From positions 1 to 14,051 of the forward strand of contig JAQBQC010000305.1 in NCBI GenBank assembly GCA_028287205.1: a DNA stretch of 14,051 bases, in the 5' to 3' direction. Numbering within the stretch: the first letter of the stretch is position 1; every line of letters begins with the position of its first letter. Shown in pieces: positions 6,045 to 13,198 of this stretch. Under the pieces are notes generated by a model. The model was not told the origin of the DNA. It ran no database searches and saw only the letters and a program-made list of their open reading frames with translations. A program made the position numbers and the translations under genes. The DNA is from Gemmatimonadota bacterium. Its GTDB lineage: Bacteria; Gemmatimonadota; Gemmatimonadetes; Gemmatimonadales; Gemmatimonadaceae.

Positions 6045-6932
6045 TCACTCGATGTCGTCGATCGACTTCGGCCAGTCCTTCCCCAAGAGCCGCGACAGCG
6101 CCCGATCCGCGAGCAGCTTTCCTCCCGTCTGGCATCGCGCGCAGTAATTGGTTTCGTTCGACGCATACCGGATCCGCTGCACCGGCGTCTCGCACACGCG
6201 GCACGGCTCCCCAAAACGTCCGTGCACGGCCATCTCCTCGTGAAACGCCGTTACCTTCTCCGGAAATTTCGCCCCGGCTTCGGCGCGTAGCCGCGACGTC
6301 CACTCCGCGAGCGTCGCCTGCGTCGCGCCGAACAGCCGCTCGATCTCCTCGTCGCGAATGCGACGCGTCAGCATCACGGGGGAGAGCCGCGCGCGATGCA
6401 GAATCTCATCAGAGTACGCGTTCCCGATTCCGCTGAACAGCCGCGGATCTGCCAGCGCGCGCTTCAGCGTGTGATTCTCGCTTCGGAGCCGCGCGGAGAA
6501 CTCCGCGAGCGTGGCGTCGAGCACCTCGAGACCGCCGCGATCGAATTCGCGCAGCGCATCCTCACCACGCACCAGGTGAATCGACGCGCGACGCGTCGTT
6601 CCCGCCTCCGTCAGCACCAGCACGCCGCTCGCGAAAATGAACTTCGCCAGTATCGACCCCTTGGGCGGAAGCTTCGCGCTCGCCTCGCGCCACCTGAGTC
6701 GCCCCGCAATCATCAGATGGATGACGATGAACCGCTCGCCATCGAGAGCGATCACGATGCGCTTTCCCATCCGCCGCACACCGCGCACCGTCGTCCCCAC
6801 TATTTCCGCGACCGGCGGATCGAAGGTGCGCAACACGAACGGCTTCGCGATCTCCAGCTTTTCGAGCACCTGCCCGACAATGCGCGACTCGAGATGCTCG
6901 ATGTAAATCGTGATGTCCGGTAGCTCCGGCAT
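6045..6932 (-). CDS. Fpg/Nei-family DNA glycosylase/AP lyase, divergent subfamily
   Basis: A 295-residue base-excision enzyme for oxidised bases. The start MPELPD gives the catalytic N-terminal proline (Pro2, exposed after Met removal) and Glu3; Lys57 in RRMGKR is the conserved phosphate-contact lysine; HLMIAGRLRW (72-81) is the intercalation loop region; the helix-two-turn-helix is LFSGIGNAYSDEIL (165-178) with Asn171. A zinc finger has C244, C247, C264 and C267 (C-x2-C-x16-C-x2-C). Two things differ from classic MutM: position 6 is Asp rather than Glu, and the finger reads ASNETNYC where MutM has Arg in its GRST-like turn, followed by a tail of 28 residues after the last Cys. It starts 3 nt after the Nudix gene, so the two are co-transcribed. 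Whether it cuts 8-oxoguanine or oxidised pyrimidines cannot be told from sequence. Confidence 0.93.
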   Translation of the reverse strand: MPELPDITIYIEHLESRIVGQVLEKLEIAKPFVLRTFDPPVAEIVGTTVRGVRRMGKRIVIALDGERFIVIHLMIAGRLRWREASAKLPPKGSILAKFIFASGVLVLTEAGTTRRASIHLVRGEDALREFDRGGLEVLDATLAEFSARLRSENHTLKRALADPRLFSGIGNAYSDEILHRARLSPVMLTRRIRDEEIERLFGATQATLAEWTSRLRAEAGAKFPEKVTAFHEEMAVHGRFGEPCRVCETPVQRIRYASNETNYCARCQTGGKLLADRALSRLLGKDWPKSIDDIE

Positions 6933-6935
6933 CGC

Positions 6936-7406
6936 TCACTCCCTCTCGCGACCGCGATCCGTGAGCCCCGACCCCTCGGCCGCCGCGCTCCGCACCGCGA
7001 TCGGCAGCGCCACATCCTCGTCGAGGGCGAGAGGCACCAGCCAGCGCAGGTTGTCGATGACGTTCGCCGGGAGCGCATTCACGTCGGCAAGAAAAACCTC
7101 CTGATCCTCCTGCGTGCGCGCGTCGCGAGCCTTGTCGCTCACCGCGCGCACCACGTGCATCAGGTACTCCGCATCCTCCCACACCAGCACCTCCCGCCAC
7201 TCGGCCACGTCCACCCCGCACTCCTCGCGCACCTCGCGTCGCGCCGCGGTCGCCGCACTCTCGCCCGCCATGACCCTGCCGCCCAGCGCGTTTACGCGGC
7301 CGGCCTGCCACGCCGGCCGCGTGCGCCGCATGAGCACCACTTGGCGGTGGTCCGTCGAGTACAGTAAGGCCAGGACGAAGGCCGGTTTGGCAGGCAGTGA
7401 GGTCAC
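6936..7406 (-). CDS. Nudix hydrolase (MutT-like)
   Basis: A 156-residue Nudix pyrophosphatase. The Nudix box fits the consensus G-x5-E-x7-R-E-U-x-E-E-x-G-U exactly: G43, E49, R57-E58, E61-E62, G64-V65. It is preceded by RRTRPAWQAGRVNALGG (27-43), which resembles small MutT-type enzymes with a PxWQxGxxN-GG signature, usually acting on nucleoside triphosphates. The start is GTG at 7406, supported by AAGGA 7 nt upstream on the minus strand (7414-7418). It is the first gene of a two-gene unit with the Fpg/Nei glycosylase, which suggests pool cleaning (8-oxo-dGTP-like substrates) coupled to base excision; this is inference, as many Nudix enzymes have other substrates. Its upstream region is shared with the divergent FecR/DUF6600 gene. 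Confidence 0.92.
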   Translation of the reverse strand: MTSLPAKPAFVLALLYSTDHRQVVLMRRTRPAWQAGRVNALGGRVMAGESAATAARREVREECGVDVAEWREVLVWEDAEYLMHVVRAVSDKARDARTQEDQEVFLADVNALPANVIDNLRWLVPLALDEDVALPIAVRSAAAEGSGLTDRGRERE

Positions 7407-7413
7407 GAGGAAA

Positions 7414-7418
7414 TCCTT
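7414..7418 (-). promoter_or_regulatory. Shine-Dalgarno AAGGA for the Nudix gene
   Basis: AAGGA on the minus strand with a 7-nt spacer to the GTG at 7406 supports the non-ATG start. Confidence 0.6.
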
Positions 7419-7466
7419 GTATCGTCCTCTGGAAGGGACACTTTCACGTACTTCGAGCGCGACAGT

Positions 7467-7536
7467 ACGAGTTGCGACGAGTCCATACCGCTTCGAGAAG
7501 CTACTCGCAATTCCTTGTCAACGCACGAGTTGCGAG
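7467..7536. promoter_or_regulatory. Repeated TTGCGA motifs in a divergent promoter region
   Basis: The 209-nt gap 7407-7615 separates the divergent Nudix and FecR/DUF6600 genes. In it an 11-bp direct repeat ACGAGTTGCGA occurs at 7467-7477 and 7525-7535, 58 bp apart, and CTCGCAA at 7504-7510 is the reverse complement of TTGCGAG at 7530-7536. Three TTGCGA cores in one short region suggest binding sites for a regulator, not identified. A TATACC at 7577-7582 could be a -10 for the rightward gene, but no good -35 is spaced with it. Confidence 0.35.
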
Positions 7537-7615
7537 CCAACACGCTGGCGGGCCGAATTCGGAATGCCAGTTGCCCTATACCCGCATGCACCACTACTCC
7601 ATCGGAGATCGACGT

Positions 7616-9817
7616 ATGCGCGGGACTCGTGTACTCATCGGAATGGCTGCGCTGCTGTTCAGCGGAAGCGCGGCTGTGCACGCCCAGGGCCAGGAGCAGG
7701 ATCCGTCGGCGCGCGTGGCGCGCACGAGCTTTCTGCAGGGCGATGTTTCCTTCCGTCCAGGCACGGTCGACGACTGGGCGAGCGCGACCCTCAACTATCC
7801 GTTGACCTCCGGCGACCATCTCTGGACCGATGTCGGCGCCCGCGCCGAGCTGCACGTGGGTTCGAACGCGGTTCGCCTCGGACCCCAGACGGCCCTCGAG
7901 ATTCTCGATCTCGATGACAATCACCTGCAGCTCCGCCTGACGCAGGGCTCTGCTCTGATTCGCCTGCGGACGCTCGATTCGGATGACAACGTCGAGATCG
8001 ATACGCCAACGGGCGCCGTGACGCTGATGCGCGACGGCATCTATCGTGTCGACGTGAGCGCCGATGGTGCCACGAGCACCGTCACCGCGCGCAACGGCGA
8101 TGCGGAAGTGACGTCCAACGATCAGACGATTTCCGTTCGCTCCGATGAGACGGTGCTCTTCACCGCCGACGGCGCATCGAATTACGTGCGCAACGCGCCG
8201 CCCATGGATGAATACGACCAGTGGGCCGACGCGCGCGACCGCGCGGAAGATCAGTCCGTGTCTGCGCAGTACGTCACGCGCGACATGACCGGCTACGAAG
8301 ATCTCGATCGCAATGGCTCGTGGAGCGATGATCCCGAATATGGTCATGTCTGGGCGCCGTCATACGTTGCCGTGGACTGGGCTCCGTACCGCTACGGCCG
8401 CTGGGTGTGGGTCGAGCCGTACGGATGGACGTGGATCGATGATGCGCCCTGGGGCTTTGCGCCCTTCCACTACGGCCGCTGGGCATACACGCGTAACCAC
8501 TGGGTGTGGGCGCCGGGTGTCGTGCGTCGCCGGCCCGTGTACGCGCCCGCGCTCGTCGTGTTCGTTGGCGGAAACAACTACCGCGGCTCGCGCTGGGACG
8601 GCCGTCGTGATGTCGCATGGTTTCCGCTCGCGCCGAACGAGGTCTATCGCCCCGCGTATCGCGCGAGTGACAGGTACGTGCGTCGCGTGAACGTCACGAA
8701 CATCAACGTCACGAACATCAACATCACCAACGTCAACGTGACGAACATTCAGTATCGCAATCAGCGCGTGAACGGCGCGGTGACGGCGGTACCGCAGGAT
8801 CAGTTCGCGGGCTCGCGCAGAATCGGGCGCGGCGCGACGATCGTTCCGGTGAACGAAGCGCGTAACGCGCACGTGGTCGGCGCCGGTGCACCGGTAGCGC
8901 CGACGCAGCAGAGCGTTCTCATTCGCCGGCAGGGCTCGACGCCCGTGAGCCGTCCATCCGAGGCTGCGCAGAACCGCCAGGTGGTGTGGAAGAACACGCC
9001 CCCGCCGCGTCCTGCGACGTTTGCGTCGCATGCGGACCAGTTCAAGACCACGGGCGACACACCAGTCGCTCCGCTTCCGATCTCGCAGACGCGAGGCGCG
9101 CCGCGCTCGACGGTGACGGGTCCCATGTCGCACACCGATGGACCCGCGACCACGGTCACGCCGTACACGAACGTGCGTCGGGTGCCGAACACGCGGCCGA
9201 ACGTCAACGTGCAGCGGTATCCGGCCGAGCAGGCGCAGCCCGATGGCAACGTGAGCTCGAGGACTGCACCGAGCACGACTCAGACTCCGAATGTGCGCAG
9301 CGCTCCGAGCGAGCAGCCGAACGTGAACGTGCGTCCGGCACCGGCACAGCCGAATGTAAATGTGCGTCCTGCACCCTCCACGCAGCCGAACATGAGCGAT
9401 CGTTCTGCACCGAGCCCGCGTCCGAACCCGAACGATCGGCCGATGTCGCACACCGATGGACCGTCAACGGTGAACGGCTCGCAGAACGACGGTCCGGCGC
9501 ACACGGTGCAGCCGAACACCAATGTGCGGGCGGTGCCGAGCGCGCAGCCGGCACAGGCTCCGCGCGAAGCTCCACGCGTGCAGTCGATCGAGCGTCCCGT
9601 CTCGCGCCCCGACGTGCAGCCGAGCCAGCGTCCCGCGCAACAGGCGCCGCCACGCTCGGCTCCACCGGAAGCACAGAGATCGCCTGCGCCGAGCGCGCGT
9701 CCGCAGCCTGCCGCGGCTCCCGCTCCGCCACGCACTGAAGCGGCAGCACCCCCACGCCGTCAGGCGGACGACCGTCCGAAGCAGGAGCAGAGGGACAAGT
9801 CACCACGTCACGGATAG
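7616..9817 (+). CDS. Secreted FecR/DUF6600 protein with Pro/Asn-rich tail
   Basis: A 733-residue exported protein. A signal peptide (1-24, likely cut after VHA) is followed by a FecR-like beta domain (about 33-185), recognisable from LQGDVSFRPG, the GDHLWTDVGARAELHVGS stretch and later repeats around VEIDTPTGAVTL. Next comes the aromatic DUF6600-type region (about 243-345) with WAPYRYGRWVWVEPYGWTW and WGFAPFHYGRW, then VYAPALVVFVGG. A four-fold NVTNI-like repeat spans 359-378. The last 180 or so residues are disordered and rich in Pro, Asn, Arg and Gln. FecR modules occur in surface and regulatory proteins; the role of DUF6600 is unknown. The ATG at 7616 was chosen over an open frame reaching 7397 because GGAG lies 8 nt before it and the signal peptide follows at once. 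The location is probably periplasm or cell surface. Confidence 0.9.
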   Translation: MRGTRVLIGMAALLFSGSAAVHAQGQEQDPSARVARTSFLQGDVSFRPGTVDDWASATLNYPLTSGDHLWTDVGARAELHVGSNAVRLGPQTALEILDLDDNHLQLRLTQGSALIRLRTLDSDDNVEIDTPTGAVTLMRDGIYRVDVSADGATSTVTARNGDAEVTSNDQTISVRSDETVLFTADGASNYVRNAPPMDEYDQWADARDRAEDQSVSAQYVTRDMTGYEDLDRNGSWSDDPEYGHVWAPSYVAVDWAPYRYGRWVWVEPYGWTWIDDAPWGFAPFHYGRWAYTRNHWVWAPGVVRRRPVYAPALVVFVGGNNYRGSRWDGRRDVAWFPLAPNEVYRPAYRASDRYVRRVNVTNINVTNINITNVNVTNIQYRNQRVNGAVTAVPQDQFAGSRRIGRGATIVPVNEARNAHVVGAGAPVAPTQQSVLIRRQGSTPVSRPSEAAQNRQVVWKNTPPPRPATFASHADQFKTTGDTPVAPLPISQTRGAPRSTVTGPMSHTDGPATTVTPYTNVRRVPNTRPNVNVQRYPAEQAQPDGNVSSRTAPSTTQTPNVRSAPSEQPNVNVRPAPAQPNVNVRPAPSTQPNMSDRSAPSPRPNPNDRPMSHTDGPSTVNGSQNDGPAHTVQPNTNVRAVPSAQPAQAPREAPRVQSIERPVSRPDVQPSQRPAQQAPPRSAPPEAQRSPAPSARPQPAAAPAPPRTEAAAPPRRQADDRPKQEQRDKSPRHG

Positions 9818-9872
9818 CCGCGGCACGCGGCGTGCTAAACTGTTTCGCCGCCAGTCCGCGGCGAGCGCGCGA

Positions 9873-9908
9873 CGGCCGGATCTGCCCTACCTTGGGCGGG
9901 TCCGGCCG
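9873..9908. other. Strong hairpin in the kinase gene leader
   Basis: CGGCCGGA (9873-9880) pairs perfectly with TCCGGCCG (9901-9908), and inside it GCCC (9884-9887) pairs with GGGC (9894-9897) around a 6-nt loop, with a 3x3 internal loop between the stems. It sits 55 nt after the FecR/DUF6600 stop and 32 nt before the kinase ATG. No T-run follows, so a classical intrinsic terminator is unlikely; it could be a 3'-end stabiliser for the first mRNA, a factor-dependent stop, an attenuator or an operator. Nothing else is evident in the 123-nt gap. Confidence 0.5.
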
Positions 9909-9940
9909 ATCGCTATCCGCGTTGTCTTCATTCGAGCCTC

Positions 9941-12900
9941 ATGACTCAGCCCAATCGCTCGCCGCATGACGAAAAGCGAACGGCCGTCACGCGGCTCACA
10001 CCCCGCTCGATCTTTTCGTACTGGCGCCCAACCGGGCGGCGTCTCATGGCCGTGTTCGGACCGCCGCTCCTCGTGGCGATGGTCGGCATCGTCGCCCACA
10101 ATCGCACCACGAAGATCGTCTCCACTCGCCTGGATGCTCGCCGCGCCCGCGCCGTCGCGGATGCCGCGGACAGGCTCGTTGCCTTTCTCACGGACGCGGA
10201 GACAGGGCAGCGCGGATTTCTGCTCACGAACAACGAGGACTATCTTCGCCCGTACGTGCGCTCCGTCGACTCGGTGCCGCTCGCACTCGAGCGACTGCGC
10301 TCCGCCGTAGACACCGCAGAGCCCTCGGCGGCCACCAGACGCTCGGTGGACAGTCTCGTCTACTTCTCCGGCGCGAGGATGGCCGAGATCGCGGAGACGG
10401 TTCGGCTGCGGCGTACGATCGGCGGCGACACGGCACTCGCGATCGTGAAGACCAACCATGGCCGCGACGTCATGCGCGCCGCGCGCCGCATCGCCGGTGC
10501 CATCCGCGAACAGGAATCCGTTCGCCTCGCATCGCGCTCGGCGGATCTGACTCGCTATACCGGCCAGGTGAGGTGGATCGTCATCCTCGGCACCGGCACG
10601 GCCTTTCTCCTCGCCCTGCTCGTGAACGTGCTGCTCGCTCGCGATGCAGCCATGCAGACCCGGCTCGCGGTGGAGCGCGACGAGGCGCTCGAGGCGCTCA
10701 CCGCGTCGAACGAGGAGCTGCAGTCGACGAGCGAGGAGCTGCACCAGCAGACGACGCTCGCCGAGGAAGCACGCCACGAGGCAACGGACATCCTCGAGAG
10801 CATCGGCGACGCCTTCTTCGCGGTCGATCACGACTGGCGTTTCATCTATCTGAACGCCAACGCACAGCCGCTCATTTCCCGCACCCGCGAGGAGCTCCTC
10901 GGCGTCACCATCTGGGACGCGTTTCCGGAGATCGTCGGGACGACGTTCGAGCGTGAATATCGGCGCGCCATCCGCGAACAGGTCGTCACCGGGTTCGAGG
11001 AATATTTCCCGCCGCTCGACAGGTGGTTTCAGGTGCGCGCGTACCCGTGGCGGCGCGGCCTCGCGGTGTACTTCACCGACGTCAGCTCGCGCGTACGCGC
11101 GGAGCGATCGTTTCGTGCGCTCGCCGAGACGATGCCGCAGCTCGTGTGGTCGACGCTCGCCACCGGCGAGAACGAGTACTTCAACAATCGCTGGCACGAC
11201 TACATCGGCAAGTCGAGCGTGCCGATCGATGACGACGACTGGCGGAACGCGGTGCACCCATCGGACACCAGCGACGTCGACGAAAAGTGGGATCACGCGT
11301 TTCGCACGGGAGAGCAGTTCGAGGTGGAGTGCCGCCTTCGGCGCGGCTCCGATGGCTCGTATCGGTGGTTTCTCTGCCGCGCGCTTCCGCTGCGCGACGA
11401 ATCCGGGAAGATCACGCGATGGTTCGGCACGTGCACCGACGTGCACGATCAGCGCCGCGCGAGCGAAGGGCTGGCAGTGCTCGCGGAGGCGAGCGCTGTG
11501 CTCGCGACCTCGAACGACACGGACGAGGCGATTCGAAGCGTCGCGCAGCTCGCGGTGCCGCGACTTGGCGACTGGTGCACGGTCGAGCTGCTGAACGCGG
11601 ACGGCACGCTGCGCCGCATCGCCACCGTGCACTCGGACCCCGAGAAGCTCAAGATTGCCCACGAGTTCCATCGCCGCTTCCCCGCCATGCCGGACGATCC
11701 GGGAGGCGTGTACACGGTGCTGCGTACGGGAGAGGTGCAGGCGAGCGAGATCACCGACGAGATGATCATCGCCGGCGTCCCCGATCTCGACAAGCGCAAT
11801 CTGCTTCTCGCGCTGCACCTTCGCTCGTACGTCATCGCGCCGATGATAATCGATGACAAGGCCGTCGGAGCCATCACCATTGTCTCCGCGGAGTCGGGCC
11901 ATTTTCTGGGGCCGAGCGACATCTCGCGTGTTCAGGAGCTGGCTCGGCGCACCTCGCTCGCCATCGAGCGCGCGAGGCTGTTCGCGGAGACGGTGCGCGC
12001 ACGCGATGCGGCCTCGGTGAGCAACGCGCTGCTGCGTGAGAGCGAGGCGAAGCTCGTGCTCTCGATGGAGGCGGGCGGGCTTGGCTCGTGGGAGTGGGAC
12101 ATCAAGGGCAACCGCGTGGTCTGGTCTCCGCAGACGGAGCGCATGCATGGGCTCGCGGAGGGCACCTTCTCGGGAACGCTGGAGGAGGTCAGCTCCTACG
12201 TGCACCCGGACGATCGCGAGCGCGTGGAAGGCGTGATTGCGCGCACGCTGGCCGAGCGGCTGCCGAACTATCACATCAAGTATCGCTTCCTCCGCACCGA
12301 TGGCGCCGTGCGCTGGCTGGAAGGATTCGCGCGTCTGCGCACAGACGGGAATGGAGAGCCACTCTCCCTGCTCGGCGTGAGCCACGACGTCACCGAGCGC
12401 GAGGAGCTGCTCGAGGGCGAGCAGCAGGCGCGGCGCGACGCCGAGGCGGCGAATGCGGCGAAGGCGATCTTCCTCACGACCATGTCTCACGAGCTGCGCA
12501 CGCCGCTCAACGCGGTGTCGGGGTACGTCGACTTGCTCGAGATGGGCGTGCGCGGTCCGGTCACCGAGCCTCAGCGCGAAGATCTGCGGCGCATTCGGCG
12601 CGCGAGCCAGCATCTGCTCTCGCTGATCAACGACATTCTGAATTATGCGCGGCTCGAGGCGGGCAGCGTCGAGCTGCATCTCTCCGATATCACGCTCGCC
12701 GACGCGCTCGGCGAGATGGAGGCGCTGATCGAGCCGCAGCTGCGCGCGAAGGGCGTGGCGTACGAATACAGGCCGTGCGACAGGAGCGTGCACGTGCACG
12801 CCGATCGCGAGAAGCTCGATCAGATTCTGCTCAATCTCGTCGGCAACGCGGTGAAGTTCACCGACCGCGACGGGCGCATCACGCTGAGCTGCGAGGTTGT

Positions 12901-13198
12901 GGGCGACAACGTGCGCGTGATCGTGAATGATACCGGGCGTGGTATTCCGCGCGCCAAGCTGGAGTCGATCTTCGATCCGTTCGTGCAGGTCGATCGCCAT
13001 CTCACTCCCGAGCGCCAGCAGGGCGTGGGGCTCGGCCTGGCCATCAGCCGCGATCTGGCCCACGCGATGCACGGCGACATCTCCGTGCAGAGCGACGCGG
13101 GCCAGGGCGCGACCTTCGTGCTCACGCTTCCGCTCTACTTGCCGGATGCTTCGTCAGTGCGCAGTCAGGGAGAAGTCGAACGCGTTCAGCAGCGGTGA
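9941..13198 (+). CDS. Sensor histidine kinase (CHASE3-PAS-PAS-GAF-PAS-HisKA-HATPase)
   Basis: A 1085-residue membrane sensor kinase. Order: TM1 (about 36-53); CHASE3-type periplasmic domain (54-208) with the hallmark DAETGQRGFLLTNNEDYLRPY region (85-105); TM2 (212-232); coiled coil (240-285); PAS1 (285-385); PAS2 with PAC (390-505); GAF (510-685); PAS3 with PAC (697-820); HisKA with phospho-acceptor His850 in MSHELRTPLN; HATPase_c with N-box N965/N969, G1 D997-TGRG, F-box FDPF (1011-1014) and G2 GVGLGL (1028-1033). All catalytic boxes are intact. There is no receiver domain, and no response regulator gene lies in the window, so it is an orphan kinase here. The ATG at 9941 leaves about 35 cytoplasmic residues before TM1; its ribosome site is weak. 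Its last 45 nt overlap the convergent phosphoesterase gene. The signal is unknown; CHASE3 senses outside the membrane, while PAS and GAF may bind small ligands. Confidence 0.95.
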   Translation: MTQPNRSPHDEKRTAVTRLTPRSIFSYWRPTGRRLMAVFGPPLLVAMVGIVAHNRTTKIVSTRLDARRARAVADAADRLVAFLTDAETGQRGFLLTNNEDYLRPYVRSVDSVPLALERLRSAVDTAEPSAATRRSVDSLVYFSGARMAEIAETVRLRRTIGGDTALAIVKTNHGRDVMRAARRIAGAIREQESVRLASRSADLTRYTGQVRWIVILGTGTAFLLALLVNVLLARDAAMQTRLAVERDEALEALTASNEELQSTSEELHQQTTLAEEARHEATDILESIGDAFFAVDHDWRFIYLNANAQPLISRTREELLGVTIWDAFPEIVGTTFEREYRRAIREQVVTGFEEYFPPLDRWFQVRAYPWRRGLAVYFTDVSSRVRAERSFRALAETMPQLVWSTLATGENEYFNNRWHDYIGKSSVPIDDDDWRNAVHPSDTSDVDEKWDHAFRTGEQFEVECRLRRGSDGSYRWFLCRALPLRDESGKITRWFGTCTDVHDQRRASEGLAVLAEASAVLATSNDTDEAIRSVAQLAVPRLGDWCTVELLNADGTLRRIATVHSDPEKLKIAHEFHRRFPAMPDDPGGVYTVLRTGEVQASEITDEMIIAGVPDLDKRNLLLALHLRSYVIAPMIIDDKAVGAITIVSAESGHFLGPSDISRVQELARRTSLAIERARLFAETVRARDAASVSNALLRESEAKLVLSMEAGGLGSWEWDIKGNRVVWSPQTERMHGLAEGTFSGTLEEVSSYVHPDDRERVEGVIARTLAERLPNYHIKYRFLRTDGAVRWLEGFARLRTDGNGEPLSLLGVSHDVTEREELLEGEQQARRDAEAANAAKAIFLTTMSHELRTPLNAVSGYVDLLEMGVRGPVTEPQREDLRRIRRASQHLLSLINDILNYARLEAGSVELHLSDITLADALGEMEALIEPQLRAKGVAYEYRPCDRSVHVHADREKLDQILLNLVGNAVKFTDRDGRITLSCEVVGDNVRVIVNDTGRGIPRAKLESIFDPFVQVDRHLTPERQQGVGLGLAISRDLAHAMHGDISVQSDAGQGATFVLTLPLYLPDASSVRSQGEVERVQQR

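Noticed and set aside
5869..6303. Small proteins read through the palindromic array
   Set aside because: The Arg/Thr/Phe/Asn-rich translations come from the periodic repeat in both strands; there is no ribosome site or domain.
7397..7615. Longer N-terminus for the FecR/DUF6600 protein
   Set aside because: It would bury the signal peptide 73 residues in; GGAG 8 nt before 7616 supports the shorter form.
9887..13072. Very long minus-strand open frame antisense to the histidine kinase
   Set aside because: Its translation is His/Arg/Ala-rich with no recognisable domain, while the plus strand encodes a complete kinase with all motifs. GC-rich codon bias explains the open antisense frame.
9941..13198. 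Hybrid histidine kinase with receiver domain
   Set aside because: The protein ends about 25 residues after the HATPase domain; no receiver motif follows.
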